DNA of 64,000 bases from an uncultured bacterium (GCA_949291515.1 CASEVY010000007.1:186001-250000); one strand, 5' to 3'; counted from the first letter of the stretch, positions 54,756-64,000 are shown. Notes: a model not told the origin generated them from the letters alone. Numbers and translations: made by a program.

Positions 54756-54800
54756 ATAAATTTAGTTTTTGCCTTGCGGCGCGAAGGTAAAAAATAAAAC

Positions 54801-55388
54801 TTATTTGACGTAAGGTTTTATGCGCTTATATATCCGCTGAGCGATAATATCGTATCCTTTGGCGTTGGGGTGTATCATATCGGATTTAAGCGAGCGGTCG
54901 GTAAAGATGCCGGCCATTATGCCGGGTACGAAAACGGCTTTCTTTTCTTTTGCCAAATCTTTCATAAAATCGGTATATTTGCCCATGCCCGGGCCGCCGG
55001 TATCGACTATTACGGCGATGGCTCCTTTTTGTTGGACATAATCGACAATTTCGTTTAAGGCTTGTTTTGTTTGGTCAAAAGGACGTTTGCGCATATAATC
55101 GTTTGCTCCGAATTCTATCAGGACAATACGGGGATTATAATCGTCCAATTGTGAAATGCGTTCAAGGCCGTCTTGTGCGGTGTCGCCGTTTACGCCCAAG
55201 TTGACGACTTCCCTGCCGATTATTTCGCCCAGTACGGCGGGATAGCTTTCCCCGCTTTGCGCGCCGTAGCCATAGGTCAGACTGTCGCCGAAGGCGATAA
55301 TGTCGCTGCCGTTATTTTCCATATTGGCCGGCTTCCCGGAGCAGGCGGTTGTCAGGAACAATATAAATGCCAAATAATAAAATCGCAT
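54801..55388 (-). CDS. SGNH/GDSL hydrolase lipoprotein
   Basis: 195 residues. A lipoprotein signal ends with the lipobox LTTAC (Cys16). The hydrolase blocks are IIAFGDSLTYGYGA (nucleophile Ser), GVNGDTAQDG, IEFGANDYMRK and DMIHPNAKGYD (Asp/His). It resembles TesA-type esterase/lysophospholipase I. It is probably anchored in the periplasm. It is divergent from dapL. Confidence 0.9.
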   Translation of the reverse strand: MRFYYLAFILFLTTACSGKPANMENNGSDIIAFGDSLTYGYGAQSGESYPAVLGEIIGREVVNLGVNGDTAQDGLERISQLDDYNPRIVLIEFGANDYMRKRPFDQTKQALNEIVDYVQQKGAIAVIVDTGGPGMGKYTDFMKDLAKEKKAVFVPGIMAGIFTDRSLKSDMIHPNAKGYDIIAQRIYKRIKPYVK

Positions 55389-55440
55389 ACAAGGAATATT
55401 ACCATTTTTTATATACTATTAGTAAGTAAGGAGTATCCCC

Positions 55441-56637
55441 ATGATTAAAATTAATGAAAATTATCTGAATTTGGAACAAAATTATCTTTTTCCCGCTATT
55501 GCCAAAAAAGTAAAAGAGTATAGGGAAAAACACCCTTCTGCCGATATTATCAGTCTGGGCATAGGCGACGTTACCCGTCCGCTTCCCCGGGCCTGCGTGG
55601 AGGCTTTGCATAAGGCTTCCGACGAAATGGCTTGCGAAAAAACTTTCCGCGGATACGGGCCCGAACAGGGATATTCCTTCCTTATAGAAGATATTATAAA
55701 AAACGACTATGAGGCTTTCGGCATAGAGCTTTCCCCGCAGGAGGTTTTCGTAAGCGACGGGGCCAAGTGCGATGTGGGCAATATACAGGAAATTTTTTCG
55801 ACCGATATTACCGTCGCCGTAGCCGATCCGGTGTATCCAGTTTATCTTGACACCAACATAATGGCGGGCCGGAAAGTCTTGAAACTTCCCTGCTTGGCGG
55901 AAAACGGTTTCGCGCCAAAGATACCGGATTTCAAGGCGGATTTGATTTATTTGTGTTCCCCTAACAACCCTACCGGCGCGGTATTGAACAAGGAACAGCT
56001 TAAAGAGTGGGTGGATTATGCAAAAAAGAACGGTTCCGTGATAATATTCGACTCGGCATATAAGGAATATATCCGCCAAGCCGATTTGCCGCGCTCGATC
56101 TACGAGATTGAAGGCGCCAAGGAAGTTGCGATAGAAGTCCGCTCCTTCAGTAAGACCGCGGGTTTTACCGGGCTTAGGTGCGCGTATATGGTTGTTCCGC
56201 TTGCTTTGAAAGGAGCGGGCAAAGGCAAGGACGTTCTTTTAAACGATTTATGGCGAAGACGTCATTGCACTAAATTTAACGGTGTTCCCTATATCGTTCA
56301 GCGTGCTGCGCAGGCGGTATATAGCGAGCAGGGCAAAAAGGAAGTAAAGCAGCTTATAGAATATTATATGACCAATGCCGCCATTATAAAGAAAGGTTTA
56401 TCTTCCTTGGGTCTTACCGTATACGGCGGCGAAAATGCGCCTTATATTTGGCTTAAACTGCCTAACGGCCTAAAATCCTTTGATTTTTTTGATATTCTGC
56501 TTAGCCGTGCCAATGTCGTAGGTACGCCGGGCAGCGGGTTCGGCGAATGCGGGGAGGGCTATTTCAGGCTTACCTCTTTCGGCTCCCGCGAGAATACCCT
56601 AAAAGCTGTAGAGAGGATAGAAAAACTTAAACTATGA
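55441..56637 (+). CDS. dapL: LL-diaminopimelate aminotransferase
   Basis: 398 residues of the class I/II aminotransferase fold. The family blocks are [50 protein letters not shown] and the PLP lysine in [15 protein letters not shown]. DapL makes LL-diaminopimelate directly from tetrahydrodipicolinate, bypassing the acyl-intermediate steps. AAGGAG upstream. It overlaps dapF by 4 bp (ATGA), so the two steps are linked. It helps place the genome among bacteria using the DapL route. Confidence 0.95.
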   Translation: MIKINENYLNLEQNYLFPAIAKKVKEYREKHPSADIISLGIGDVTRPLPRACVEALHKASDEMACEKTFRGYGPEQGYSFLIEDIIKNDYEAFGIELSPQEVFVSDGAKCDVGNIQEIFSTDITVAVADPVYPVYLDTNIMAGRKVLKLPCLAENGFAPKIPDFKADLIYLCSPNNPTGAVLNKEQLKEWVDYAKKNGSVIIFDSAYKEYIRQADLPRSIYEIEGAKEVAIEVRSFSKTAGFTGLRCAYMVVPLALKGAGKGKDVLLNDLWRRRHCTKFNGVPYIVQRAAQAVYSEQGKKEVKQLIEYYMTNAAIIKKGLSSLGLTVYGGENAPYIWLKLPNGLKSFDFFDILLSRANVVGTPGSGFGECGEGYFRLTSFGSRENTLKAVERIEKLKL

Positions 56638-57446
56638 AAGAAATTCCCTTTATAAAAATGGACGGTTTGGGCAATGATTTTTTTATCATTGAGCCCGCAA
56701 ACAGCGGCATTAAGCTAAGCGCCAAGGATATACGCAGCCTTGGCGACAGAAAGACAGGCGTCGGTTTTGATCAGCTTTTCGTTTTGAAACCGTCAAAGAA
56801 GGCCGACGTCAAAATGGTAATTTACAACTCCGACGGTAGCGAGGCTGGGGCCTGCGGCAACGGAGCGCGCTGCGTCGCGGAATTGGTGTTCAAATACAAA
56901 GGCTCAAAAGAGTGCAGCATTGAGGCGCCCGGCGGGAAAATACTTAAGGCTTATAAAGGGAAAATGATAACCGTAAATATGGGCCCCGCAAAAACGGCTT
57001 GGGACGAAATACCGCTAAGCCGCAAGGTGGATACTCTGCATCTGCCGCAGATATTGCCGGCTTTTGACGCGCCCTGCGCGGTATCGATGGGCAATCCTCA
57101 TTGCGTATTTTTTGTCAAAGACATAAAGAAAATAAATTTGGCGCAAAACGGCCCGGAAATAGAATGGCATCCGTTGTTTCCTCAGCGTACGAATGTGGAA
57201 TTCGCGCAAATAATTACGCCCTCCAGAATACGTATGAGGGTTTGGGAGCGCGGCGCGGGTATAACCTCAGCCTGCGGAAGCGGAGCGTGCGCGGTGCTTG
57301 TCAGCGCGGTGAGAAGGGGCCTAACGAAAAATAAAGCCGAAATCGTGGCAGACGGCGGCACTCTGGTAATAGAAATCAACAAAGACGGCGATGTCCTGAT
57401 GAGCGGGCCCGTACATACCGCTTTTACAGGTACGGCTTATCTATAA
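56634..57446 (+). CDS. dapF: Diaminopimelate epimerase
   Basis: 270 residues. The two catalytic cysteines lie in [13 protein letters not shown] and [24 protein letters not shown] begins the family, and [12 protein letters not shown] and RTNVEFAQ are present. It converts LL- to meso-diaminopimelate, the peptidoglycan cross-linker and lysine precursor, acting directly after DapL. Confidence 0.96.
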   Translation: MKEIPFIKMDGLGNDFFIIEPANSGIKLSAKDIRSLGDRKTGVGFDQLFVLKPSKKADVKMVIYNSDGSEAGACGNGARCVAELVFKYKGSKECSIEAPGGKILKAYKGKMITVNMGPAKTAWDEIPLSRKVDTLHLPQILPAFDAPCAVSMGNPHCVFFVKDIKKINLAQNGPEIEWHPLFPQRTNVEFAQIITPSRIRMRVWERGAGITSACGSGACAVLVSAVRRGLTKNKAEIVADGGTLVIEINKDGDVLMSGPVHTAFTGTAYL

Positions 57447-57482
57447 AAAACTAGCGATTGTTTGTTTTTTTTGCTAAACAAA

Positions 57483-57512
57483 AAACCGCGCGTAATATAC
57501 GCGCGGTTCTTA
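57483..57512. terminator. Terminator between dapF and the convergent barrel gene
   Basis: AACCGCGCGTA (57483-57493) with TACGCGCGGTT (57497-57507). The minus-strand reading is followed by TTTTTTG, so it ends both genes. Confidence 0.9.
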
Positions 57513-57528
57513 TTTTCTTGTTTCTCGT

Positions 57529-58287
57529 TTAAAATAAATATCTGGCGTTTAAACCCCATACCGCGGAAGTGGTAACGTCTTTGGTATGTTTTTCTATGTT
57601 GTAGTAAGGCGTCAAGGCGAATCTGTCCTGTATGATGTCGCGCGAATAGTTTACGCCGAATGCAAACCCGAAGAAATCCTCATCAAATCCGAAATACCCT
57701 TTTAGACCCAAAGAAAAGCCTAAAGAGTTATAATCGTCCAAATAGTATTTTGCCAAACCCGTCAAATCCCATAGCGAACCGGAAGACATGGCGTCGGTGG
57801 AGCTCATATACTTAAAGCCGAACCGCGCCCCTAAAGTGAAGTTGTCAACAAGTTCCGATGATCCTATTGTGCCGTGCATCGCGAAATCGGTGGAACCTTT
57901 TGCCGCGCCTTCATCGCCGTTAAAGGGGGAATCAAACATCTTCGGGCTGAAATATACGTCCAAGTCCAAAAATCTGCCGTGGCTGATTTCATTCATAAAT
58001 CTGTACTTGCCGTATATGGCGATATCTTGAAGGCCGCTGTCTTCATGTTTTATGTCTGCCCAGCCGAAAGACAAACCTATCATTAAGTTGTCACGGAATC
58101 CCGCTGTAAGGCTTTCATAAAGTCCCCAGCTTTTATCAAGTTTAAACTCGTTGTTCGTAAAACCCAAATAACTGTCCGAGATTATTTGGCCTTGCGCTGG
58201 CATAAAGAAGGGATCGGTAATGTTTAGCGCTTTGGCGTTTGCCGGCAATATTAAAGCGGCGGCGAGAAGTAAAATATACTTTTTCAT
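57529..58287 (-). CDS. Outer-membrane beta-barrel protein
   Basis: 252 residues. A signal peptide (about 1-19, PANAKA) is followed by alternating hydrophobic/aromatic strands and a final Phe (NARYLF), typical of barrels inserted by BamA. No substrate motif is visible. It resembles generic porin-like or MetA-pathway-type barrels only in shape. The closely spaced divergent gene is an MscS-type channel, with a 70-bp promoter region between. Confidence 0.75.
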   Translation of the reverse strand: MKKYILLLAAALILPANAKALNITDPFFMPAQGQIISDSYLGFTNNEFKLDKSWGLYESLTAGFRDNLMIGLSFGWADIKHEDSGLQDIAIYGKYRFMNEISHGRFLDLDVYFSPKMFDSPFNGDEGAAKGSTDFAMHGTIGSSELVDNFTLGARFGFKYMSSTDAMSSGSLWDLTGLAKYYLDDYNSLGFSLGLKGYFGFDEDFFGFAFGVNYSRDIIQDRFALTPYYNIEKHTKDVTTSAVWGLNARYLF

Positions 58288-58357
58288 AGCGTCTCCTATT
58301 TCCTAAATTAAAATTATATACTTAATAATAATACCATTTTAGGGAGGTTATGCAAGA

Positions 58358-59557
58358 ATGATTTTCATAGAAACATTGTTTCCTTCAATGCCGCCTCAAT
58401 TAAAATATCTGATAGGCATAGCCCTGTTATTTGTGTGTATAGTGCTGTCCAAGTATATAGCCAAAGGCCTTCAGATCGCTGTGGAAAAACTATTGGAAAG
58501 CAGATCCGTTATATCCAAAGGCTGGCTTCCTTTGATGTCAAAGAATAAGCTCTTCAGCAATATATTCTTTGCTTTCGCGGTATCTTTTGCGGCGTCTTCC
58601 GTGCCGTTTTTTGTGGGGGAATATTATCCGAATATGAGCTCAATGCTGGGGCGGGTGCTTAACTGCTTGGCGATTATAATGTTTACTTTGGTGCTATGTT
58701 CGGCTTTGAGCGTTATTTCAGACAAATTCTCGCGAAGCATAAAATTGCCGGTTAAAGGCATAGTGCAGGCGGTCAAAGTAATTTTATGGATTGTAGCCAT
58801 TATCTTAATGATGTCGGCCCTGCTTGATAAAGAACCGCTTTACTTCCTTGGCGGGTTGACCGCTCTTTCTGCCGTAATATTGCTGATATTTAAAGATTCC
58901 ATTTTAGGGCTGACTTCCGGATTTCAGCTTCTTTTGAACGATTTGGTTCGAGTTGGCGACTGGATAGAAATACCCAGCCAAGGCGCAGACGGCGAAGTAG
59001 TGGATATTTTGCTTACCACCATTCGCGTCCGCAATTGGGACAATACCATAGTGAACGTACCGGCGTATGATTTGATTGCCCATTCCTTTACCAACTGGCG
59101 CGGAATGACGGAGTCCGGCGGAAGGCGCATAAAGCGCGCGATAAACATAGATATGAAGAGTATTCGTTTCCTTACGGAAGAGGATATCGAAAAATTAAAG
59201 CGTATAAATTTGCTGAAAGATTATCTCTCGGCTAAAGAGAAGGAAATTGAAGCCATAAATAAAAAACGCGGCGTTAAAGACGATAATTACAACGCAAGAC
59301 GCTTAAGCAATATAGGTACTTTTAGGGCGTATTGCTATAACTATCTTAAACAAAATCCCAATATATCGGATAAATTTACATGTATGGTAAGGCAGCTTTC
59401 CCCGACAACCGAAGGCTTGCCGTTGGAAGTTTATGCCTTTTCCTCCAATACGAACTGGACGGATTACGAGGCTATACAAGCCGATATCTTTGATCATTTC
59501 CTTTCGATAATAGACTTGTTTGACTTAAAAGTTTACCAGCGTTACGGAACCGATTAA
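58358..59557 (+). CDS. MscS-family mechanosensitive channel (YbdG-like)
   Basis: 399 residues. Several N-terminal membrane helices and the MscS pore/beta domain: VILLIFKDSILGLTSGFQLLLNDLVRVGDWIEI, then GEVVDILLTTIRVRNWDNTIVNVPAY. The C-terminal domain ends LPLEVYAFSSNTNWTDYE...FDHFLSII. The long form fits YbdG-type channels that release solutes under osmotic stress. GGGAGG upstream; the earlier ATG in the leader stops after three codons. Confidence 0.92.
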   Translation: MIFIETLFPSMPPQLKYLIGIALLFVCIVLSKYIAKGLQIAVEKLLESRSVISKGWLPLMSKNKLFSNIFFAFAVSFAASSVPFFVGEYYPNMSSMLGRVLNCLAIIMFTLVLCSALSVISDKFSRSIKLPVKGIVQAVKVILWIVAIILMMSALLDKEPLYFLGGLTALSAVILLIFKDSILGLTSGFQLLLNDLVRVGDWIEIPSQGADGEVVDILLTTIRVRNWDNTIVNVPAYDLIAHSFTNWRGMTESGGRRIKRAINIDMKSIRFLTEEDIEKLKRINLLKDYLSAKEKEIEAINKKRGVKDDNYNARRLSNIGTFRAYCYNYLKQNPNISDKFTCMVRQLSPTTEGLPLEVYAFSSNTNWTDYEAIQADIFDHFLSIIDLFDLKVYQRYGTD

Positions 59558-59612
59558 AGAAAAAGCCGATAACCGCTCCAATTGGCCAATATTATATTAA
59601 AATGGTAAAATT

Positions 59613-59648
59613 ATATATAAGGCGCCAGCAATAAGCCGGTGCCTTATT
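59613..59648 (+). promoter_or_regulatory. Leader hairpin before the FadL-type gene
   Basis: TAAGGCGCC (59618-59626) pairs with GGTGCCTTA (59638-59646) with one wobble, followed by TTATTTT. It directly follows a TATATAA string that may be a -10 box. It is either a terminator for the MscS gene or an attenuator for the barrel gene. A palindrome ATTGGCCAAT lies at 59581-59590. Confidence 0.4.
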
Positions 59649-59685
59649 ATTTTAAGCGCGTAATTTTATGCGCTTAGGAGGAATA

Positions 59686-60921
59686 ATGAATAAAATGTTT
59701 CGACTTGCCGCGTTTGTTGCGCTTTCCTGTTTATGTACGACAACCACTCTTGGCGCGGGTTTTGGGCTGTATGAATTCAGTGCCAGGGGCAATGCCATGG
59801 GCGGCGCCGTCTTGGCCGGAGAAGCGGAGCCTGCCTCATTGGCTTTAAATCCCGCTTTGATAACCGATCTTAAAGGTACGCAGCTTCAGCTGGGCGTTAC
59901 CGAAATTACGGCTTCCGCCAAAGTAACTTATAACGGCGAAAGCCAGTCTCCCGACAGAGTCTGGTGGACTTTGCCTACTTTTTATTATACCCAACAGCTT
60001 TTTGAAGATTGGTATTTCGGCTTGGGCGCTTTTCCGCGCTTTGGCCTCAGCGGGACCTATCCCGACAGGAATTGGACTGGCGCTTCCGACGTATATGACG
60101 TAGACGTGCAGTCCTACTCGATTCAGCCCACCGTAGCTTTCCAGGCGACGGACAGATTTTCGGTCGCCGCCGGCGCGGAAATTATGTATTTTGAGTTCAG
60201 CGAAGGCAAAAGAATAAATCTCGGCCCTTTAGGACATAATGACCTTGAAGTGGAAGGCGACAGCTGGGGCCTTGGCGCCATTTTAGCTATGGCCTATAAA
60301 GCCAACGACAAGGTAAACTTGGGCGCCAGCTTCAGAACCAGAGTCAAACAAGGCTTGGACGGAACCAGCAAATTCTCCAACCCGATGACTATCCCCGGCG
60401 TAGGTGCGTTTATCAACGGTTCGGCGCACGGCGATATTATGCTGCCTGCCCAACTCGCTTTGGGTATTTCTTACAGGCCGATAGACGATTTGTTGATAGA
60501 GTTTAACTGGACGAATATTTTCTGGAGCAGTTTTGACGATTTGACTATCTCTTTTGAGCATATGCCCGGCACCGGCGTTTCTGGTTCCAGCAGGCAGAAG
60601 AAAGAGTGGAAAGACACTTACAGAATGGGTTTGGGCGCGGAATATACTTTATCCAATGTGGTCAAACTCAGAGGCAGCTATATCTTTGACAAGACCCCGA
60701 CCAACGACGATTATATGGATGTTTTGGTACCCGTCAGCAACAGACATTTGTTCGGCGCGGGCGTTGGGCTTAACTTGGGCAAAGGTTTTATATTGGACGC
60801 TTCCTATACCTTCCTTATAGGCGAGGGCATGAGCGGCACCAATATAGAGAATGGCGCCTCGGTCAGATACGGACAGGCTTTCAGCCATATGGCCGGTTTG
60901 AGCTTGAGATATATCTTATAA
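59686..60921 (+). CDS. FadL/OmpP1-family outer-membrane transporter
   Basis: 411 residues from ATG 59686, with AGGAGG upstream. A signal peptide ends near residue 24. The FadL start follows: AGFGLYEFSARGNAMGGA with the N-terminal hatch, then the NPA motif in SLALNPALITD. Barrel strands follow to the end (LSLRYIL). The family moves long-chain fatty acids or hydrophobic compounds across the outer membrane. The MscS gene is upstream on the same strand, but the hairpin between suggests separate control. Confidence 0.9.
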   Translation: MNKMFRLAAFVALSCLCTTTTLGAGFGLYEFSARGNAMGGAVLAGEAEPASLALNPALITDLKGTQLQLGVTEITASAKVTYNGESQSPDRVWWTLPTFYYTQQLFEDWYFGLGAFPRFGLSGTYPDRNWTGASDVYDVDVQSYSIQPTVAFQATDRFSVAAGAEIMYFEFSEGKRINLGPLGHNDLEVEGDSWGLGAILAMAYKANDKVNLGASFRTRVKQGLDGTSKFSNPMTIPGVGAFINGSAHGDIMLPAQLALGISYRPIDDLLIEFNWTNIFWSSFDDLTISFEHMPGTGVSGSSRQKKEWKDTYRMGLGAEYTLSNVVKLRGSYIFDKTPTNDDYMDVLVPVSNRHLFGAGVGLNLGKGFILDASYTFLIGEGMSGTNIENGASVRYGQAFSHMAGLSLRYIL

Positions 60922-60932
60922 TAGATTGCATA

Positions 60933-60966
60933 AAAAAGGCCCCGCCATTTGGCGGGGCTTTTTTAT
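60933..60966. terminator. Terminator between convergent barrel genes
   Basis: GCCCCGCC with GGCGGGGC around ATTT (about 60939-60958), flanked by A- and T-runs on both sides, so it works on both strands. Confidence 0.9.
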
Positions 60967-60990
60967 TGGTCTAGTGGATATTAAAGCGTT

Positions 60991-61743
60991 TTATATGCTG
61001 AGGAGTTTCACTCCGAAACTTACCGACCAATCCATACTTTTTTCGCTTCCTCCGGCGTGCCAGCCCGGTTTTAAGTACATCGATATTTCGTCAAACAGCA
61101 TTATACCCGTTTCTATTTCTATGATAAACTCGTCGGAATTGTCTTCGTAATCCATATAATATTTCGGGTCGAACAGGACCCACCAATTATGGTCGGAAAT
61201 ATAAGCGGCCATTGTTCTTATTCTGCCTTTGTTTATGTCATTTCTTGAGGAGGGCCCCGCCACGCTTACGTAATGTTTATATCCGAGTGCGAAAAATACC
61301 TGCGGGACAATCTCGTATTCCGCAAATACCGCAGGGCTGAATTGCCATTTGCCGGCGCCAAGCTCGTCATACTTGGCCGCGGGAAGATAAAATTCCCACG
61401 TGGTGCCGAAAGAAAGTTTTTCCTCTTTTTTTATCGCAGATGCGGAAACGAGTATATCGCCTATTCCGTTTTTGGAACTGTCCCGACTTTCAAATCTTTT
61501 TATGGGCACTTCCGTACCTATCGAAAATATCTTGTTGAAAGAGTAATAATATTTTAGCGTCATGGCGGTTTCGGAAATGCCGGCCTCGTCATCGATAACC
61601 GTCAATGACGGATTAAATTCGAAAGTGGATATTTTATCCGTCGGCTTGACGCCGCGCACCTCGCATTCCGGTATTTCAACGGCAAATGCGTTGGCCGACA
61701 GAAAAACTAAAGACAAAACCGCAGGTATGAGGTTTCCTTTCAT
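60991..61743 (-). CDS. Outer-membrane beta-barrel protein
   Basis: 250 residues from ATG 61743, with AAGGGGG upstream; the longer in-frame start at 61794 lacks a ribosome-binding site. A signal peptide of about 20 residues (SANAFA) is followed by strand-rich sequence with many Tyr/Phe/Trp, ending VSFGVKLLSI. No domain name is recognised beyond generic barrel or transporter-like layout. It is the third barrel gene in 4 kb, pointing to a diderm envelope. The substrate is unknown. Confidence 0.7.
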   Translation of the reverse strand: MKGNLIPAVLSLVFLSANAFAVEIPECEVRGVKPTDKISTFEFNPSLTVIDDEAGISETAMTLKYYYSFNKIFSIGTEVPIKRFESRDSSKNGIGDILVSASAIKKEEKLSFGTTWEFYLPAAKYDELGAGKWQFSPAVFAEYEIVPQVFFALGYKHYVSVAGPSSRNDINKGRIRTMAAYISDHNWWVLFDPKYYMDYEDNSDEFIIEIETGIMLFDEISMYLKPGWHAGGSEKSMDWSVSFGVKLLSI

Positions 61744-61802
61744 TTTACCCCCTTTGACATAATCTAAGTATAGTAATTTATGACTAAAAAACAATATCTT
61801 TT

Positions 61803-62366
61803 CTAAAACTGTACAAATATGCCCACCGCGGCGCTCAGCCCGATGTAAACTATCGGGTGAAGTTTCACTTTCCTTATCAAGATGAATAGTATAAAAAGAT
61901 AGATGATATTTTTTAAGAGGAAGAGATCTTTCAAATTTGAAGTCTGCTCGTAAAGTTTGAAATCGAATACGGATACTTTAACTATTTCCCATACCGCTAT
62001 CGTGACAAGCGCGCAGACGGCGGGTCTTAGTCCCGTGAAAGCGTCCGCTACATATTTGTTTTTGATGAATTTGTTTAATATGCCCGCGACTATTATTATT
62101 ACTATTACCGAAGGCGTCACTATTCCCAAAGTGGCGATTATCCCGCCCAGTATCCCGCCCGCGTTAAAGCCGGAAAAGGTGGCCATATTTATACCCAGCG
62201 GGCCGGGCGTAATTTCTGAAACGGCAATCATATCGGCCAACTGGTGCGTGGTAAACCAGCCGGTCTTAAAAGACAGCTGATATAAGAACGGCAGCGTAGC
62301 CAATCCGCCGCCCACGGCAAAGAGTCCTATTTTAAAAAACTCAATGTATAAAAGAAGATATGTCAT
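61803..62366 (-). CDS. Chromate transporter family protein, second half
   Basis: 187 residues of the CHR family (short-chain form, one domain). It has the signature KIGLFAVGGGLATLPFL and VSEITPGPLGINMATFSG near the N-terminus and about six helices. Paired short CHR proteins act together as an anion (chromate/sulfate-like) exporter. The start overlaps the upstream partner by 4 bp. The true substrate is unknown. Confidence 0.9.
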   Translation of the reverse strand: MTYLLLYIEFFKIGLFAVGGGLATLPFLYQLSFKTGWFTTHQLADMIAVSEITPGPLGINMATFSGFNAGGILGGIIATLGIVTPSVIVIIIVAGILNKFIKNKYVADAFTGLRPAVCALVTIAVWEIVKVSVFDFKLYEQTSNLKDLFLLKNIIYLFILFILIRKVKLHPIVYIGLSAAVGIFVQF

Positions 62367-62920
62367 TTTGCCGTTTTCCTCTGTATGGCGTTATGAATTA
62401 TGGCCGCTATCGCGCAGAAAACCACCAGTAAAGCGGGTGATATCTTAAAGTAAAAATATACCGCCAGACTAAATGCGAACAATAAACCGGTAAACAGGCT
62501 TACTATCCCTTTTTTGAAGAAAGGCAGCAAGGCGTTTACTATCAGAGCGGCGACGCAAATTCTTATGGAGGCGAAAAGCCTTTCGGTAATTTCCGCGCTC
62601 ATATATTGTTTAAGAAACAGGGCTATAATCGTAATAATTATAATGCTTGGCGTTATTATGCCCAGCGTGGCGGACAATGCCCCTAATATGCGGCGTTTCT
62701 GATAGCCCAGCAAAGAGGCGGTATTTACCGCTATTACGCCCGGCGTTACTTGCGAAACGGCGAAGAAATCCATAAGCTCCTGACGGGTCATCCATTGTTT
62801 TTTGTCTATCAGTTCCTTTTCTATTACCGGCAGCATGGCGTATCCGCCGCCGAATGTCATCGCGCCTACTTTGGCGAAGGTAAGGAAAAGATCAAGCAGA
62901 GAGATGTTTTTGTCTTGCAT
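62363..62920 (-). CDS. Chromate transporter family protein, first half
   Basis: 185 residues, homologous to its downstream partner: FAKVGAMTFGGGYAMLPVIE and FAVSQVTPGVIAVNTASLLG, with six predicted helices. It forms the first gene of the pair. It lies 1 bp after the HAD gene stop on the same strand, so the three may be co-transcribed. Gene order and overlap support a working two-subunit CHR transporter. Confidence 0.9.
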   Translation of the reverse strand: MQDKNISLLDLFLTFAKVGAMTFGGGYAMLPVIEKELIDKKQWMTRQELMDFFAVSQVTPGVIAVNTASLLGYQKRRILGALSATLGIITPSIIIITIIALFLKQYMSAEITERLFASIRICVAALIVNALLPFFKKGIVSLFTGLLFAFSLAVYFYFKISPALLVVFCAIAAIIHNAIQRKTAK

Positions 62921-62921
62921 A

Positions 62922-63611
62922 TTAAAGTATTTTTAGAAGGTCCTCTATTTTATCTACTTTGATAAAGCCGTGTGATAGTTTCCCGGCATTTAGATTTTCG
63001 TGCTGCCAGGTAAGGGCATAAGGTATCCAAACGGCTTTAGCGCCCAATTTGACTACAGGCATTATGTCCGATCTTAGTGAATTGCCGACCATAATAAATT
63101 CCTGCGGCATTACGCCCAGACGATTCATAAGGGTTTTATAACCGCGTATATTCTTTTCGCTCATAATTTCTATATGGTGCAGATATTTTGTCAGGCCGGA
63201 TTTATGCAGTTTTCTTTCCTGGTCCAGCAAGTCGCCTTTTGTCGCGACGACCAGTTTATATTTTTGGCTTAAAGTTTTAAATGCGGTCAAGGTGCCGGGC
63301 AGCAGTTTTACGGGTTGTTGCAACATCGTTCTGCCGATATTTATCATCTCGCCTATGGTGGCGGAAGATATTTTGTTGGCGCTTATTTTTAATGATGTTT
63401 CTATCATTGAAAGCACGAATGCTTTAATGCCGTAGCCGTAAAGCGGCAAATTTTTTATTTCCGTGGAATAGAGTTCTTCTTTAATGGCGGCTTTGTCGGC
63501 ATAAGATGAGAGGAGAAGATAAAACTTTTCTTCCGCCTGGCGGAACAAATCCTCATTGGCCCACAGGGTGTCGTCGGCGTCGAAAGCCACTATTTTTATA
63601 TTGCGCATCAT
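62922..63611 (-). CDS. HAD-family hydrolase (phosphatase)
   Basis: 229 residues from ATG 63611; a TTG 15 bases earlier is less likely. Motif I FDADDTLW (catalytic Asp pair), motif II VVATKGD and motif IV MVGNSLRSDIMPVVKLG are present, with a helical cap between about 20 and 95. It resembles PGP/YjjG-type small phosphatases of the class with a C1 cap. Substrate unknown. It leads into the chromate transporter pair. Confidence 0.88.
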   Translation of the reverse strand: MMRNIKIVAFDADDTLWANEDLFRQAEEKFYLLLSSYADKAAIKEELYSTEIKNLPLYGYGIKAFVLSMIETSLKISANKISSATIGEMINIGRTMLQQPVKLLPGTLTAFKTLSQKYKLVVATKGDLLDQERKLHKSGLTKYLHHIEIMSEKNIRGYKTLMNRLGVMPQEFIMVGNSLRSDIMPVVKLGAKAVWIPYALTWQHENLNAGKLSHGFIKVDKIEDLLKIL

Positions 63612-63640
63612 AATTAATTCTACCAATTTTTGATTATAAA

Positions 63641-63668
63641 AAAGGCGCCGCTTTTTGGCGGCGCCGAT
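63641..63668 (-). terminator. Terminator after the rubrerythrin gene
   Basis: On the minus strand GGCGCCGC (63665-63658) pairs with GCGGCGCC (63651-63644), followed by TTTTTT. It lies 15 bp past the gene stop. Confidence 0.9.
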
Positions 63669-63683
63669 ATGTCTTGGGGAGTT

Positions 63684-64000
63684 TTATTTCTTTACCTCGA
63701 AATAGGCTTTTTTATATTTGCATACCGGGCACATTTCGGGTGCTTTTTCGCCGGTAAAAGTGAAGCCGCAGTTCATACATTTCCAAGTTACTTTGCCGGT
63801 CTTTACGAAAACTTCGCCTTTTTCAAGTTCGTCGAACAGTTTTAAGTAGCGTTCTTCGTGTTCTTTTTCTATTTGAGCTACTTTCTCGAAGAGGAAAGCT
63901 ATATCGTTGAAGCCTTCTTCTTTTGCTTCTTTGGCGAAGTTAGCGTACATATCGGTCCACTCGTAATTTTCGCCGGCGGCTGCGTCTTTAAGGTTTTGCA
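63684..64000 (-). CDS. Rubrerythrin, partial (5' end beyond the window)
   Basis: The C-terminal 105 residues are present. The end of the ferritin-like di-iron domain reads [20 protein letters not shown] with [10 protein letters not shown] and EKEHEERY (Glu/His iron ligands). The rubredoxin-like tail carries CMNCGF ... CPVCKY (two CxxC pairs). It reduces peroxide in anaerobes. An internal ATG at 63950 is not the start; the frame runs on through 64000. Monocistronic at its 3' end, with a strong terminator. Confidence 0.93.
   Translation of the reverse strand, partial: QNLKDAAAGENYEWTDMYANFAKEAKEEGFNDIAFLFEKVAQIEKEHEERYLKLFDELEKGEVFVKTGKVTWKCMNCGFTFTGEKAPEMCPVCKYKKAYFEVKK

Noticed and set aside
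55399-56079. 226-codon minus-strand frame opposite dapL
   Set aside because: DapL is complete on the other strand and the antisense product matches nothing.

Overview
The window splits near 29 kb into two different stretches of DNA. Positions 1 to about 28,920 are accessory DNA packed with anti-phage and mobile-element genes. Positions 29,118 to 64,000 are ordinary chromosome: a tRNA-His, cell-wall precursor and cofactor genes, NAD synthesis, outer-membrane proteins and transporters. The core half encodes several outer-membrane beta-barrel proteins with signal peptides (including a FadL-type barrel), a lipoprotein, and the LL-diaminopimelate route (DapL, DapF). It therefore comes from a diderm, Gram-negative-type bacterium that makes diaminopimelate peptidoglycan. 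L-serine dehydratase, rubrerythrin and a nitroreductase fit an anaerobe. My best guess is an uncultured gut-type bacterium, possibly Elusimicrobiota, but the sequence alone does not prove this.

Accessory region, left to right. It opens with a frameshifted DNA methyltransferase, a DUF5677-like protein, and a GmrSD/DUF262 restriction gene cut by one in-frame amber codon. Next comes a small-ORF / XRE repressor / large serine recombinase module, followed by a cluster of TTCCCTG/CAGGGAA repeats. Then comes a complete type I restriction-modification operon in the order hsdR-hsdS-ATPase-hsdM. The ATPase carries an Arg-x3-Glu ... His arrangement like that of PrrC-type anticodon nucleases. On the minus strand follow, in transcription order, mcrB, mcrC, gajA and gajB (McrBC plus Gabija). 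The 760-bp gap upstream of mcrB holds two candidate structured RNAs, one on each strand. A reduced phage-like module follows: ParB-methyltransferase, DUF5681, a broken large terminase, DUF2924 and a serine recombinase with a C-terminal helix-turn-helix. A membrane-anchored NERD nuclease and an HNH endonuclease close the region. The 3' end of tRNA-His faces this island, so the tRNA is a plausible island border.

Core region. A nitroreductase and sdaA run leftward from a divergent pair of MntP-like transporters. A tightly packed rightward operon follows: hpt-ftsH-glmM-pdxJ-glmS-acpS-nnrD-hydrolase. It links purine salvage, membrane proteolysis, amino-sugar synthesis, vitamin B6 and carrier-protein activation. 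Two tandem secreted metzincin-like proteins, an unknown protein and deoB come next. Leftward genes then encode an AI-2E-type transporter, NAD synthetase, a copper ATPase carrying a fused CopZ-like domain with its own internal ribosome-binding site, and a Cache-GGDEF-EAL protein. The last part holds a secreted Ala/Lys coiled-coil protein, a GDSL lipoprotein, dapL-dapF, barrel proteins, an MscS-type channel, a split chromate transporter, a HAD phosphatase and a rubrerythrin cut by the window end.

How they work together. The island combines restriction (type I, McrBC, GmrSD), a possible tRNA-cleaving back-up guarding the type I system, and Gabija. Three of its genes are visibly broken while the type I, McrBC and Gabija sets are intact, which suggests turnover with selection keeping the working systems. 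The core half shows strong stem-loop terminators, several serving two convergent genes.
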